A stretch of DNA of 33,798 bases, from NCBI GenBank assembly GCA_026988025.1, contig JALSMB010000071.1, forward strand, positions 1 through 33,798. The letters run 5' to 3'. A program made the translations under genes and the position numbers. Of the stretch, positions 1 to 10,358 are shown in pieces. This DNA is from Candidatus Altimarinota bacterium. GTDB taxonomy: Bacteria; Patescibacteriota; Gracilibacteria; BD1-5; UBA6164. How positions within the stretch are numbered: the first letter of the stretch is position 1; every line of letters begins with the position of its first letter. The notes under the pieces are model-generated. The model was not told where the DNA came from and ran no database searches. It saw only the letters and a list, made by a program, of their open reading frames with translations.

Positions 1-2
1 AA

Positions 3-370
3 ATATCTTGATATATATACTTTGATAAAAACAAAAATTGAAAGAAAGACAAAAGAGATAAAGTATTAAGAAACTTTAAAGTATACTTAGATCTAAATAA
101 TGATTGAAAATTACAAAAGAAAACAGAACCTTATACAAAAACAAATAAAAAATGATATTATGAATTTAAAAATATAAAAAGTTGAGAATATAAAGTAAGA
201 TTATGAAATAGATGATATAAATTTATAAAGAGATTTAGTAGAATAATAGACTTAAGCCCAAAAGAATGGTATTATAATATAGATTTATAAAATTGAAAAG
301 AAGTAGAAAATAAAGATTTCATAATTAGTATGAAATTAAAGAAAAAAATTAAACATAAAAAACATAAATA
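3..370 (+). pseudogene. SdrD-B-like (Ca-binding, prealbumin-like) surface-protein domain fragment, copy 1; 5' end off window; in-frame TAA at 288-290
   Basis: Frame 3 with TGA=Gly: DKNKNGKKDKRDKVLRNFKVYLDLNNDGKLQKKTEPYTKTNKKGYYEFKNIKSGEYKVRL...SPKEWYYNIDL*. Similarity to copy 2 (1314-1670) continues past the TAA. Confidence 0.6.
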
Positions 371-387
371 ATTTTTAATTAAGACCT

Positions 388-795
388 ATGAAAAATTTAA
401 AGAATTTATTTAAAAAGCATAATAAAGATATTACTTTAAAAATATCTTTAATTTTATGATTTATTATATTTTTATTTATAAGTTATTATATATATATATA
501 TATATATAATAACTTTATTATATCTAATTGTAGAATTATTTTATGATGATTATGATTTGCTTGATATACTTGTTATTGATATTATTATTTTTTTTATAAA
601 TATATATGATTATTATATTTATTTATAGTATTTATAATATTTTGATTATTTTTTAAAAATTATTTTAAAAATAATATATTTATAAAGTTATATATACTTA
701 TAATATTTATATTAATATCTTTAATTTTATTTAGATTTTTTTCATTTCCTTTAGTATATTTAAATGATATACCAAAATCTCCTATTTTTAATTAA
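388..795 (+). CDS. Hypothetical multi-TM membrane protein containing a (TA)11 tract
   Basis: Code-25 ORF ATG..TAA: MKNLFKKHNKDITLKISLILGFIIFLFISYYIYIYIYNNFIISNC...; strongly hydrophobic. Confidence 0.6.
487..508. repeat. (TA)11 dinucleotide microsatellite inside an ORF
   Basis: Uninterrupted TATATATATATATATATATATA read directly. Confidence 0.95.
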
Positions 796-800
796 ACCCT

Positions 801-1292
801 ATGAAGAAAAATATAAAAAAAATAATATTAGTATTGTTTCTAATAATAATTTTATGAATTATATGAAAATATTGATATAAATATTATATATACAATATAA
901 ATCCATCTAAAGAAGAGATAATAAATCAATAAATAGATGAATATAATTTTAAAGAATTAGAAAAAGTTAAAGAGATATTAAAAAATAGAAAAAGAGATGA
1001 TAAACAGTTTTCTAACTTATTTGAATTTAATAAAATTTATAATAGTAATATAAAACCTATAAAAAATTGTTATTTTATTAATAGTAATAAATCAAATAAT
1101 AGAGTTTTGTATAATTTTTGATTTCATTTAGAATCAAATAAATATATTAATAAATTAAAAAAGGAGTATTTCATTTATCCAAAATATGATTTACCTATTT
1201 TTAGGCTTTGTTTCTGATTATGAGACTGATGATGTTATGATAAGAATAAAATTGCTTTGATTAAAACAATATCTAATCCATGTGAAAAATAG
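801..1292 (+). pseudogene. Small secreted/anchored protein with C-terminal CYDxN motif; interrupted by in-frame TAA at 930-932
   Basis: N-terminal TM MKKNIKKIILVLFLIIILGIIGKYGYKYYIYN; the same frame continues after the TAA to ...NIKPIKNCYFINSNK...LGDGGCYDKNKIALIKTISNPCEK* (TAG). The C-terminal part is duplicated at 1660-1908. Confidence 0.55.
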
Positions 1293-1314
1293 GAGATAAA
1301 TTCTCCTATTTTTG
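1287..1314 (+). terminator. Intrinsic terminator-like hairpin
   Basis: aataggagataaattctcctattttt stem-loop plus T-run. Confidence 0.6.
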
Positions 1315-1670
1315 ATAAAAACAAAAACTGAAAGAAAGACAAAAGAGACAAGGCATTAAGAAATTTTATAGTATATTTAGATTTAAATAATGATTGAAAA
1401 TTACAAAAGAAAACAGAACCATATACTAAAACAAATAAAAATGGTTACTATGTATTTAAAAATTTAAAAAGTTGAGAATATAAAGTAAGACTATGAGATA
1501 AATGAATGAAATTTATAAATAGATTCAGTAGAATAATAGATTTAAGTCCAAAAGAATGATATTATGATATAGAATTAAAAAAATTAGAAAAAGTAGAAAA
1601 CAAAGACTTTACAATAAGATTAAAATCTTTTAAAAGAAAACATAATAATCATAGAAAAATACAATGCTAA
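1314..1670 (+). pseudogene. SdrD-B-like domain fragment, copy 2 (no ATG, starts directly after a terminator)
   Basis: DKNKNGKKDKRDKALRNFIVYLDLNNDGKLQKKTEPYTKTNKNGYYVFKNLKSGEYKVRLGDKG...; close to copy 1 at DNA and protein level. Confidence 0.6.
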
Positions 1671-1908
1671 TATAAAGCCAATAAAAAATTGTTATGATAT
1701 TAGTAATTATAATGGAAGTGAAAAATATATATTTTGATTTAAATTAGAATCCTTATTATATATATATGTATATTGAGCTAAATATTATTCATATCTGAAA
1801 TATGATTATAAATATGTAAAAATGTGTGTTTCTTGAATATGATGTTATGATGCAAATAAAGACTATTTTAAAACTTTAATATCAAACTCATGTAAAGATC
1901 AAAAATAG
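1660..1908 (+). pseudogene. 3' fragment of a paralogue of the 801-1292 protein
   Basis: Frame 1: YNANIKPIKNCYDISNYNGSEKYIFGFKLES...CVSGIGCYDANKDYFKTLISNSCKDQK*, matching YNSNIKPIKNC...GGCYDKN...ISNPCEK. Confidence 0.6.
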
Positions 1909-3769
1909 AAGACTAATAAACTGAAATGATAGTCAAAATAATGAACTAAGCTTTAGTTATGATAGTTTAAATAGATTAACAAGTGAAACAAATTGAGCTA
2001 AAACAGTAAACTACAATTATGATTTAATCTGAAATATTACTAAAATCACCTCACCTCAATCCTCTCCTTTGCAAGGAGAAGAAGTAGCTACAAAATATAA
2101 CTATGATAATAACTCTAGATTAATAAATATTACAAAAAATAATCAAGAGATAATTAGTTATGATTATGATAGTTTAAACAAAATAAAAGAAACTCTTTGA
2201 AACTGAATAATTACAAACTATAAATTTGATGAATTAAACAGATTATCATCATTAACAACAAAAAATAATAAAGAAACAATAAATAACTATAGCTATACTT
2301 ACAATACAAACTGAAATATAATAAGTAACTGAGTAGAAAACTATAATTATGATTATTTAAATCAAATAATAGAAGCTAACTATAAAACAAGAGAAAGAAA
2401 CAAAGAATTAATAGAAAAATTTAGTTATGACTCTATGTGAAATAGAATAAATAGTGAAAAAATAGAACAAACTAAAAAAAGAAAACAAACAAAACAAGAA
2501 ACAACTATTTTAAACTATACAACTAATAATCTAAATCAATATATAGCTATTAATACAAGTGAAGAAGAAAAAGAAAATAATAAAGAAAAATATAGTAAAT
2601 TAAAATCATTTAATAGAATTAATAAATCAGAAAAAAATGAAATAAAATATATTTATGATAATAACTGAAATATTATTCAAGATAATGAATACAAATATAG
2701 TTATGATTATAAAAATAGATTAGTAAGGGTTGAAGAAATACAAAAGAAAGATGAAGATTTTAGAGAAAAATTAGAAAAAAGAATAAAAGAAAAATCTAAA
2801 CATATATTTAAATATAAAAAACATAACGAATGAAATAAAAAAGAAACTAAAATAATAGCAGAGTTTAAATACGATATTTTATGAAGAAGAATAGAAAAAA
2901 AGACAAAAGATGAATTAATAAAATATTACTATGCTTGAAGAAATGCTATAAAAGAAGAAATATATGAAATAGATGATGAAGAATTAAAACTAAAAGAAAC
3001 AAGAGAAAATATATATTCTAATCAGTTAGATGATATACTAGCTACAATAGTTACAAAAAAAGAAGAAAAACATAGAGAAAAATTTAAAAAGGAAATGAAA
3101 AATAAGTTTAAAAAATATTTTAAATCTGAATATAAGGAAGAAGAAAAAGAAAAATATAGTAAAAAAGATACAAAAACAAAAATATATTTTTACACTAAAA
3201 ATCATCTAAATTCAATAGTTGCAATAACTGATGAAAAAGCTAAAATAATAGAGAAATATAGATATGATGTATTTGGTAAAGCTTATATTTCTGAATGAAA
3301 AAATAAAAGATATAAAGAATTTAAAAAATCTAAAATCTGAAATACTAGATTGTATACAGGAAGAGAATATGACAAAGAAATATGATTATATTATCTAAGA
3401 GCTAGGTATTATAACCCAATAATTGGTAGATTTATTAGTAGAGATCCGATTGATGTAAGAGATGATGTGAATTTGTATGGGTATGTGGGGAATGGTGTGG
3501 TTATGTTTGTTGACCCGAGTTGAACAGTTAAAAATCTTTTACCAAATTTAATAACAATTAAGGATATATGGTATGATTTATCTACAAATTTTATTCTTAA
3601 TATGACTGGGATTTGATGAAAAGTATTTAATTTAGATATATCATCATATATGCTGGCTAAATTTATGTATTGAGATGGTAATAGTGAATATTATAATAAT
3701 GATCATTTTATATCTCAAAAATTAATGGAAACAGATTTTTATAAGTTACAAATAGATAAAATGGGCTAA
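1880..3769 (+). pseudogene. RHS/YD-repeat protein, 5'-truncated (no start codon), with RHS-core and short C-terminal tip
   Basis: Frame 2 with TGA=Gly: repeated YDSLNRL/YDLIGNITKI/YDNNGNII motifs, then RHS core LYTGREYDKEIGLYYLRARYYNPIIGRFISRDPIDVRDDVNLYGYVGNGVVMFVDPSG. The ORF is open upstream only to a TAA at 1877 and has no convincing ATG. Confidence 0.85.
2047..2085. repeat. REP-like palindromic element inside the RHS ORF
   Basis: CACCTCACCTCAATCCTCTCCTTTGCAAGGAGAAGAAG; related to the element at 30846-30880 in another gene. Confidence 0.6.
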
Positions 3770-3943
3770 AGGTAAAAATAGTAATTACAAGAATTATTCT
3801 TATAATTACTATATATTATTACAAAATTTCTATTTACACAGATTTTTACATACTCCTATAGATCATTTGTTCTTTATGGCTTTATGAGAGAAATTTATAA
3901 AATTCCAGCACTCTTTTTTTTACATTAGTCCAGATAAAATAAT

Positions 3944-3980
3944 AAAAACTAAAAAGCTTAGCTTTCTAGTTTTTCTTTTA
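3944..3980. terminator. Bidirectional terminator between convergent RHS and minus-strand gene
   Basis: aaaaactaaaaagcttagctttctagttttt inverted repeat. Confidence 0.6.
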
Positions 3981-4566
3981 TTTTAAGAGAATCTCTTAAA
4001 TATATATTTCATCTTTCAGTTAGTATATTTTTTATTAATTTATCACCAAATTCTAATCTATTATAAAAATCTTCTGTTGTAATTATTGCATACTTAATTT
4101 TTCTTCAATAAAATGTAGTATTTAAAAATTCACTTAAATGTTCTTTATCTATTTCTCAAATTAAGAATATATCTAGTATATTTTTTCAATTATTTGTTAA
4201 TTTTGTTTTAATAGCTTCATTTACTATTATTAATTCTAAAGATGTATGTGGTTTAAAATATTCTTTTATTTTATCCATAGGATTATAAGTTTTTAGAAAT
4301 ATTTGTGAAAACTCATTAATTAAATAAAATTTTGTATTTATAAAAAATATTTTTTTCTTTAATTCTGTTCTATGTTTTAATATTCATAGTTCAGTTAAAT
4401 TATCTAATTCTCTTTTTATAGAATTGATTTGTTCATCTAAATCTCTAGATAGTAATCTCATATGGAATCAATAATTGTTTCATGATTCATACTCTAAGAA
4501 AAATTTTTCCATTAATTTGGATCTACATTTTGATCAGAAGATTTTAGAAATATCTAATTCTTTCAT
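3958..4566 (-). CDS. Hypothetical protein with probable N-terminal winged-helix (ArsR-like) region
   Basis: 203-codon code-25 ORF: MKELDISKIFGSKCRSKLMEKFFLEYESGNNYGFHMRLLSRDLDEQINSIKRELDNLTELGILKHRTELKKKIFFIN...; helix-turn-helix plus wing-like pattern. Confidence 0.6.
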
Positions 4567-4571
4567 CAGTT

Positions 4572-5009
4572 TTACTTATTTTTAATTTTTAAAATATTTA
4601 TTCAATTTTCTCATTCAAATGATATATGTCATGGTAAATAATGATAATGTAAATGTTCAACACTTCTTCATCAAAGGCTTTGTCTTATAAATGAATAATA
4701 ATTTTTTTCTGAGTCAAAAAATTTTTTCATATATAATTCAATATTTTTAAAATCAATTATTTCTTTATCATTCAAGTCTGTTACATATTTTATATGTCTT
4801 TTAGGAATAGCCATTAAATGTTTTTTTGAGTAGTATGGATATTTATTATAGATAATTTTCCAATACTTAGTTTCATATATAAATAGCTTTTTTTCTTCTT
4901 CATTTATTATACAAAATGGACAATTTTCTTTAGTAAAATATGGATTATTTTCTACATATTTTTTTCTATCTTTAAAATTCATATTCTTTTGTATAAATAA
5001 TTTAAACAT
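4572..5009 (-). CDS. HIT-family hydrolase/transferase
   Basis: Extends the listed ORF 4671-5009 through TGA TGA: ...RQSLGGRSVEHLHYHYLPGHISFEGENG...; HxHxHxxPG histidine triad. Confidence 0.85.
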
Positions 5010-5114
5010 TATTTAATTAAATTTACTAAATATATGTTAAAAATCAAATAATTTTGTTGATTTAAACCTATTTTTTGATATATTTATTAAAATTTATAAT
5101 TAAAAGTATATTAA

Positions 5115-6395
5115 ATGAAAAATTTAAAACAAGAATTAGAAGATAGATGACTATTATATCAAAACTCTAGTGATGAATTATTTGAAAAATTTGATGCTGG
5201 ACAAGGTAGTTTTTATTGTGGTTTTGATCCTACAGCAGATTCACTTCACTTATGAAATTTTATAGGTTTTATGGTAGCTGTTCATTTAATGAGAAGAGGT
5301 AATAAATATATTGCTTTAACTGGTTGAGCAACTGGTATGATTTGAGATCCAGGTTGAAAAGATGCTGAAAGAATATTTTTATCTACAGAAGATTTAGATA
5401 AAAATGAAAAAGCTATATCTAATCAAATTTCAAGTATAGCAAATAATTTAAAAGATTTTACATGAGAAAAATTTAATTTTGATTTTGTAAATAATAAAGA
5501 TTTTTATAAAGATATGTGATATTTAGATTTTTTAAGAGAAGTTTGAAAGTATATCACTATTAATAATATGATATCTAAGGATACTGTAAAAAAGAGAGTA
5601 GAGGATCCTAAACAGTCTATTTCATATACAGAATTTTCTTATATGCTATTACAAGGTTATGATTTTGTTAATTTATATAGAAATGAGGATGTTACTTTAC
5701 AAATTTGAGGACAAGATCAATGGTGAAATTTAGTTACTTGAACTGAATTAATTAGAAAAAAATATGATTGAGAAGCAAATGTATTTACTTGGCCATTAAT
5801 AACTGATGCAACTTGAAGAAAGTTTGGTAAATCAGAATGAAATGCTATATGGCTTGATAAAAATAAGACATCTCCGTATGAAATATATCAATACTTCATG
5901 AATACAAATGATGATGATATTTCTAGATATTTAAAAATGCTTACATTAATTGAAACTGAAGAAATAGATAAAATAGTTGATAAACATATGGAAACTCCAG
6001 AAAATAGAGAGGGACAAAAACTTCTAGCATATAAAGTAGTTGAAATAATTCATGGTACTAAAGAAGCTGATTTAGCTGTAAGAATATCTGATTTTATGTT
6101 TGGTAAAAATGATAAACTAGAAATTTTAAAAACTTTGAGTAATGAAGAATTAAAAATATTTCAAAATGCTATGTGAGGTTTTGAATATGAAAATGAAAAT
6201 TTATTTGAAACTATAGTCAAATCGGGACTTGAAAAATCAAATTCAAATTCTAGAAATGCTGTTAAATCATGAGCAATTTATATTAATGAAGAAAAAATAA
6301 ATGATTTTAATTTTGATATTGTATCTAATTTTATAGATGAAAAATTTTTATTTATAAGAAAATGAAAGAAAAATTTAAAATTAATAATAAAATAA
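5115..6395 (+). CDS. tyrS: Tyrosyl-tRNA synthetase
   Basis: [48 protein letters not shown]; many Gly positions are TGA. Confidence 0.95.
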
Positions 6396-6425
6396 AAAAT
6401 AATCCATTTTGGATTATTTTTTATT
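6394..6425. terminator. Terminator between convergent tyrS and cNMP-binding gene
   Basis: aaaaataatccattttggattatttttt. Confidence 0.8.
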
Positions 6426-6818
6426 TTATCTATTTATATTTTCTTCAATTCTATTTATAATAGTTCTATTAATACTATCATCATCATTATTAATCATATT
6501 AATAAGATTATCAAGTGATAAAACTATTACTTCTATATCTGTTATTGCTGAAACAGTAGCAGTTCTTTCTTCTTCATTTAGTAATGCTATTTCTCAAAAA
6601 ATATTTCAAGCATTTAACTCTGCTACTCTTGTTCAAGAAATTCAAATAGAAACTTTACCAGTTTTTAATATATATCATTCTCAATTTGATTCTTCTCATT
6701 CTATAATAATCATTTCTCACGCTGAATATTTTCTTTCTTCACATTCTACTATTATTGAGTCAATAACTGATTTTTCAATTCATTTAAAAATTTCTAAACT
6801 GTATATACTTTCAGGCAT
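6426..6818 (-). CDS. Cyclic-nucleotide-binding (cNMP/Crp-like) domain protein
   Basis: MPESIYSLEIFKGIEKSVIDSIIVECEERKYSAGEMIIIEGEESNGEGYILKTGKVSIGISGTRVAELNAGNIFGEIALLNEEERTATVSAITDIEVIVLS...; GEIALLNEEERTATV signature. Confidence 0.85.
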
Positions 6819-6882
6819 TTTTTATTTTTAATATTAAATTATGTTTTTATATTAACATATATTTATTTTAAGTGCAATAAAA

Positions 6883-7635
6883 TTACATACTATATCAGTC
6901 TTTTTCATATTTTTCCATAAAATCTTTTATCAATGCTCAAAATGTATTTTCAACAAATTTAGGAAAAACTTTTTCATTTGCCCGAACTATTTCATGTTTT
7001 ATTTTATTTCTTGTTCAATCAGTTCATACAGGACAGTTACATCAAGAAAATGGTATTTCATTTAAATGAGCAAGTTTTAATATATCTCTTTCTCTAATAT
7101 ATGCCATTGGTCTAATAAAAGTAATATCTCACATACTCATTTTATTTTTAACTGGCATTATTTTAAGTTTTTTTCATTCTATCATATTCATAAAACTTGT
7201 AACAACTATATCGTCCATATGGTGACCATATATTATTTTAGTTGCTCAGTATCTTTCACATAATTTAAACATAGCAATTCTTCTAGCATATGCACACCAT
7301 TGACATGATTGTCATATTCAATCATTTAATTTTGAATCTTCAGGAAGTTTTATATCTACTTTTTCTAAAGGAATTCATAATTCTTCTTCAAAGTATTTTT
7401 GTTTTTCTTTGAAATTTATATCACAATCTATTAAAAAACTTTTAAATATATAAATAGCTTTTATATTGAGTTTTTCTTTTGCATATTTTTTATATTGACT
7501 TAATAAATATCATAACACCATAGAATCTTTTCATCATGAAACTCATAATATTACAGTTTCTCATTCTTGTATCATATCAAAATCACAAATACAGTTTCTT
7601 AATTTCTTCAATAATTTTTTTTCAAGTGCAGCCAT
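6883..7635 (-). CDS. PP-loop ATPase, TtcA-like (tRNA 2-thiocytidine biosynthesis) family
   Basis: VILGVSGGKDSMVLGYLL (PP-loop), CQWC, GHHMDD, CNCPVGTDG. Confidence 0.8.
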
Positions 7636-7743
7636 TTATTTTTTTTAGTTTTATATAGGGGTTAGTTTATATTTTTTATTGATTTTTTCAAATAATATTT
7701 ATAATTAATAATATAAAATTTATTTCTTTAAAGTATTGTCTTT

Positions 7744-9162
7744 ATGAACGTAAGAAGGAGAGGTGCAGTAGAAAAATGATTAAGAGATTATATTGTACCA
7801 ATTATAGGGCTTTTGTTGGTTATAATATTAATTTTTAATGTATTTTCTTCTAGTAGTGATACAAATAATTCTAATGTAAAAATAGAAAATAAAATTTGAT
7901 TAAATTTAGAACTTGAATGAATGAATCCTGAAAGTTTTATTTTATATCCTTGAGATAATAAAGAAAAAATTGTTTGAGATACAGTATTATATAAGTGAGA
8001 AAAAGTTATAGTAAAAGAATGAATGGTTAATTTATCATTAAATTGAGTTTGAAACCTTAAAATTAATAAGCTTTGAGAGTTAAAATATTTAGAAAATGGT
8101 AATTTTTCTTTATTTTCTTCTGATTTATGGTTAAATTCTACATCTACAGTTAATGTTGATATGAGATTTTGATCTGTAAAAGTATGAGAAAATACTAATA
8201 TTTCTTTTTCACAAAATGAAATGTGAAGTACTATATATCTTATTAATTGATTTGCTGAAATATCAAATTTAGCTTGAGAATCTACTGTTCTAGCCAGTGG
8301 TCAAAAAATAAGTATTTCTAGGTTAGATGCAAATAAAAAAGATTTAGATTTATCATTATTGAAAGAAAATATTGATGATTATTATAAACAATCTGATTGG
8401 TTTATTGTTAATAATTGAGCAAGTTTTATAAAAGTTGTTGATAATACTGATACTAAAAAAACATCTACTTGAACAATTAATAAAATAACATCAGATAAAT
8501 TAATATCATTTTCAAATTTATATGATGAAGCAAATGTTTCGGCTGATTCTATTACAGTCTCTTGAAATTATAAAGATGAAAATATAAATAAAATCATTCT
8601 TAACTGAAAAGAAGCTATTCTAAATAAAGAATTAAAAACTTTTAAATTTGAAAATGTTTCTGTAGATAATAAAGAAAATGATTTTGTTTTTAAAATATAT
8701 GATGATGCAAATGATTTATTATCTAAGTTTGTTTATGTAATATATTATGATTGATGAGCAGTTGCTAATGCTTTAAAGAATAAATTTAATGTTAAAACAT
8801 TCAATGTTGATGGTACTCAGTTTGTATTTAGTAGTTTAAAAGATTGATTAACAAAGGCTTTAAACTGAAAAACAACTTATACAACTTATGGTGATTTTCT
8901 TACATTATATTGAAATGTTACTGCTAAGTGAATAAAAAGAGTTGATGTTGATTGATACACTTTAAAATCTTTTAATTGATCTACATGGAGATATCATGCT
9001 TCTAGTATAAATAATAATTTAAATATTTGAACAAATGTTTATGAGGTTAAGTATTTTGATACTGATAATAAATTAGTTTATACAAATTCTTTTATAATAA
9101 TTAAAAAATCTATAAAAGCTGAAGCTGAGAAAAAAATTAGTGATGAAGCAAAAATAAATTAA
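7744..9162 (+). CDS. Membrane-anchored secreted protein, possible FecR-like domain
   Basis: 472-codon code-25 ORF; N-terminal TM YIVPIIGLLLVIILIFNVFSSSS; FecR-like ...NVDMRFGSVKVGENTNISFSQNEMGSTIYLINGFAEISNLAGESTVLASGQKISIS. Confidence 0.65.
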
Positions 9163-9198
9163 AAAAGGAAATCAATTTAAATTGATTTCCTTTTTTAA
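9161..9198. terminator. Intrinsic terminator (bidirectional)
   Basis: aaaaaaggaaatcaatttaaattgatttcctttttt perfect inverted repeat. Confidence 0.9.
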
Positions 9199-9202
9199 TT
9201 TA

Positions 9203-9532
9203 TTAACATGAACAACCAGTTCAACATGATCAATCTGCTTCTGTAGAACCACATCAACCTGATTCTCATCATCAAATTATACTTATGAACATAGCTTTTA
9301 ATTCTTCATCTTCTGGAACTATTCATTCAAATATTGTATCTTTAAAATCTATAGCTTCTTCTTCTACAATTAAGGCAGGTTCTTTAGTGATATTTAATTC
9401 ATCTTTTAATTTTGAATCATAAGTTGTTTCAACTTGAATAAATGATGATAATCATAATTCATCTAATGAAAGATTTACTTTTGTTAATAATTCTTTTGTA
9501 TTTTCTTCTGTTCAGTATAGTTTTATTTGCAT
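9203..9532 (-). CDS. Thioredoxin-like (MTH895/TM0996-type) protein with Cys-rich C-terminal tail
   Basis: MQIKLYGTEENTKELLTKVNLSLDELGLSSFIQVETTYDSKLKDELNITKEPALIVEEEAIDFKDTIFEGIVPEDEELKAMFISIIGGGESGGCGSTEADGSCGTGCSC*; the usual GCxxC position reads GTEENT. Confidence 0.65.
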
Positions 9533-9610
9533 AAGTTATTATTAGTATATAAATAAAAAACAACAATTGAATTATATTCAATATGTTGTTTTTTAAAAGA
9601 TTTTTTTGAA

Positions 9611-10234
9611 TTAAGCTTCAGTTTTTTCTTCTTCATCTGCACCAGTAACAGCAGCTTCAGGAGCTTCAGTAGAAACTTCTTCTAATTTTTTAGGTTTAGC
9701 AGCTATAACTATTACCTCATCAGCAGGAGTCAATAACTCCATAGTAGAAGGTACTTTAAGTTCACTTGCTTTTATATTTGAATCAAATTCTTTTAATACA
9801 GATAAATCAACATCTATATGATCAACTAAATCTTTTGGTAATACTGATACTTCAACTTCTTTTTGTAGTTCTTCTAAAACTGCTCATTCTTTAACTGCTT
9901 CTGAATCTCCTATAAAGTTTAAATGAATCATAGTTTTTAGTTTTTCACCTCTAGTTAATGCAAAGAAATCAACATGAATATATTCTCCACTAACTGGTTC
10001 TGTCTGAAAATCATGAACTAATACTTCAATATTTTCTTTACCAAATTTTAAATTAATAATATTTGATTCTCAAGCTTTTCTAAATAATTTTAAAAAATCT
10101 GATGCATCTAAAGTTAAACTAATAGATTCTTGATTTTTACCATAAACAACAGCAGGAAGTTTTCTTGCTTTTCTTAAATGTTTACAGTCCTCATCTTTTG
10201 CTCTAATTTGAGCTTCAATACTAAAACTTTTCAT
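9611..10234 (-). CDS. rplY: Ribosomal protein bL25 (TL5/CTC form)
   Basis: MKSFSIEAQIRAKDEDCKHLRKARKLPAVVYGKNQESISLTLDASDFLKLFRKAGESN...HVDFFALTRGEKLKTMIHLNFIGDSEAVKEGAVLEELQKEVEVSVLPKDLVDHIDVDLS. Confidence 0.93.
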
Positions 10235-10315
10235 AATGTAATAATAACATAAATAAAATATACAAAAACTCTGTGTGTTTATGGAATTTTTGTGACCGTA
10301 TTCTATATAAAAGAT

Positions 10316-10356
10316 AAAAATAAGCAAAAGATTTTTACTTTTTTGCTTATTTTATT
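10316..10356 (-). terminator. Minus-strand terminator
   Basis: ataagcaaaa...ttttgcttat inverted repeat, T-rich on the minus strand. Confidence 0.6.
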
Positions 10357-10358
10357 TT

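Noticed and set aside
5115-6395. TGA-interrupted tyrS and other genes as pseudogenes
   Set aside because: The interruptions are exclusively TGA and lie at conserved Gly positions in many genes at once, so recoding explains them, unlike the TAA interruptions at 288 and 930.
6409-6831. Plus-strand 140-aa ORF from the track
   Set aside because: Antisense to the cNMP-binding gene on the minus strand, whose protein has clear family motifs; the plus frame is low-complexity hydrophobic text.
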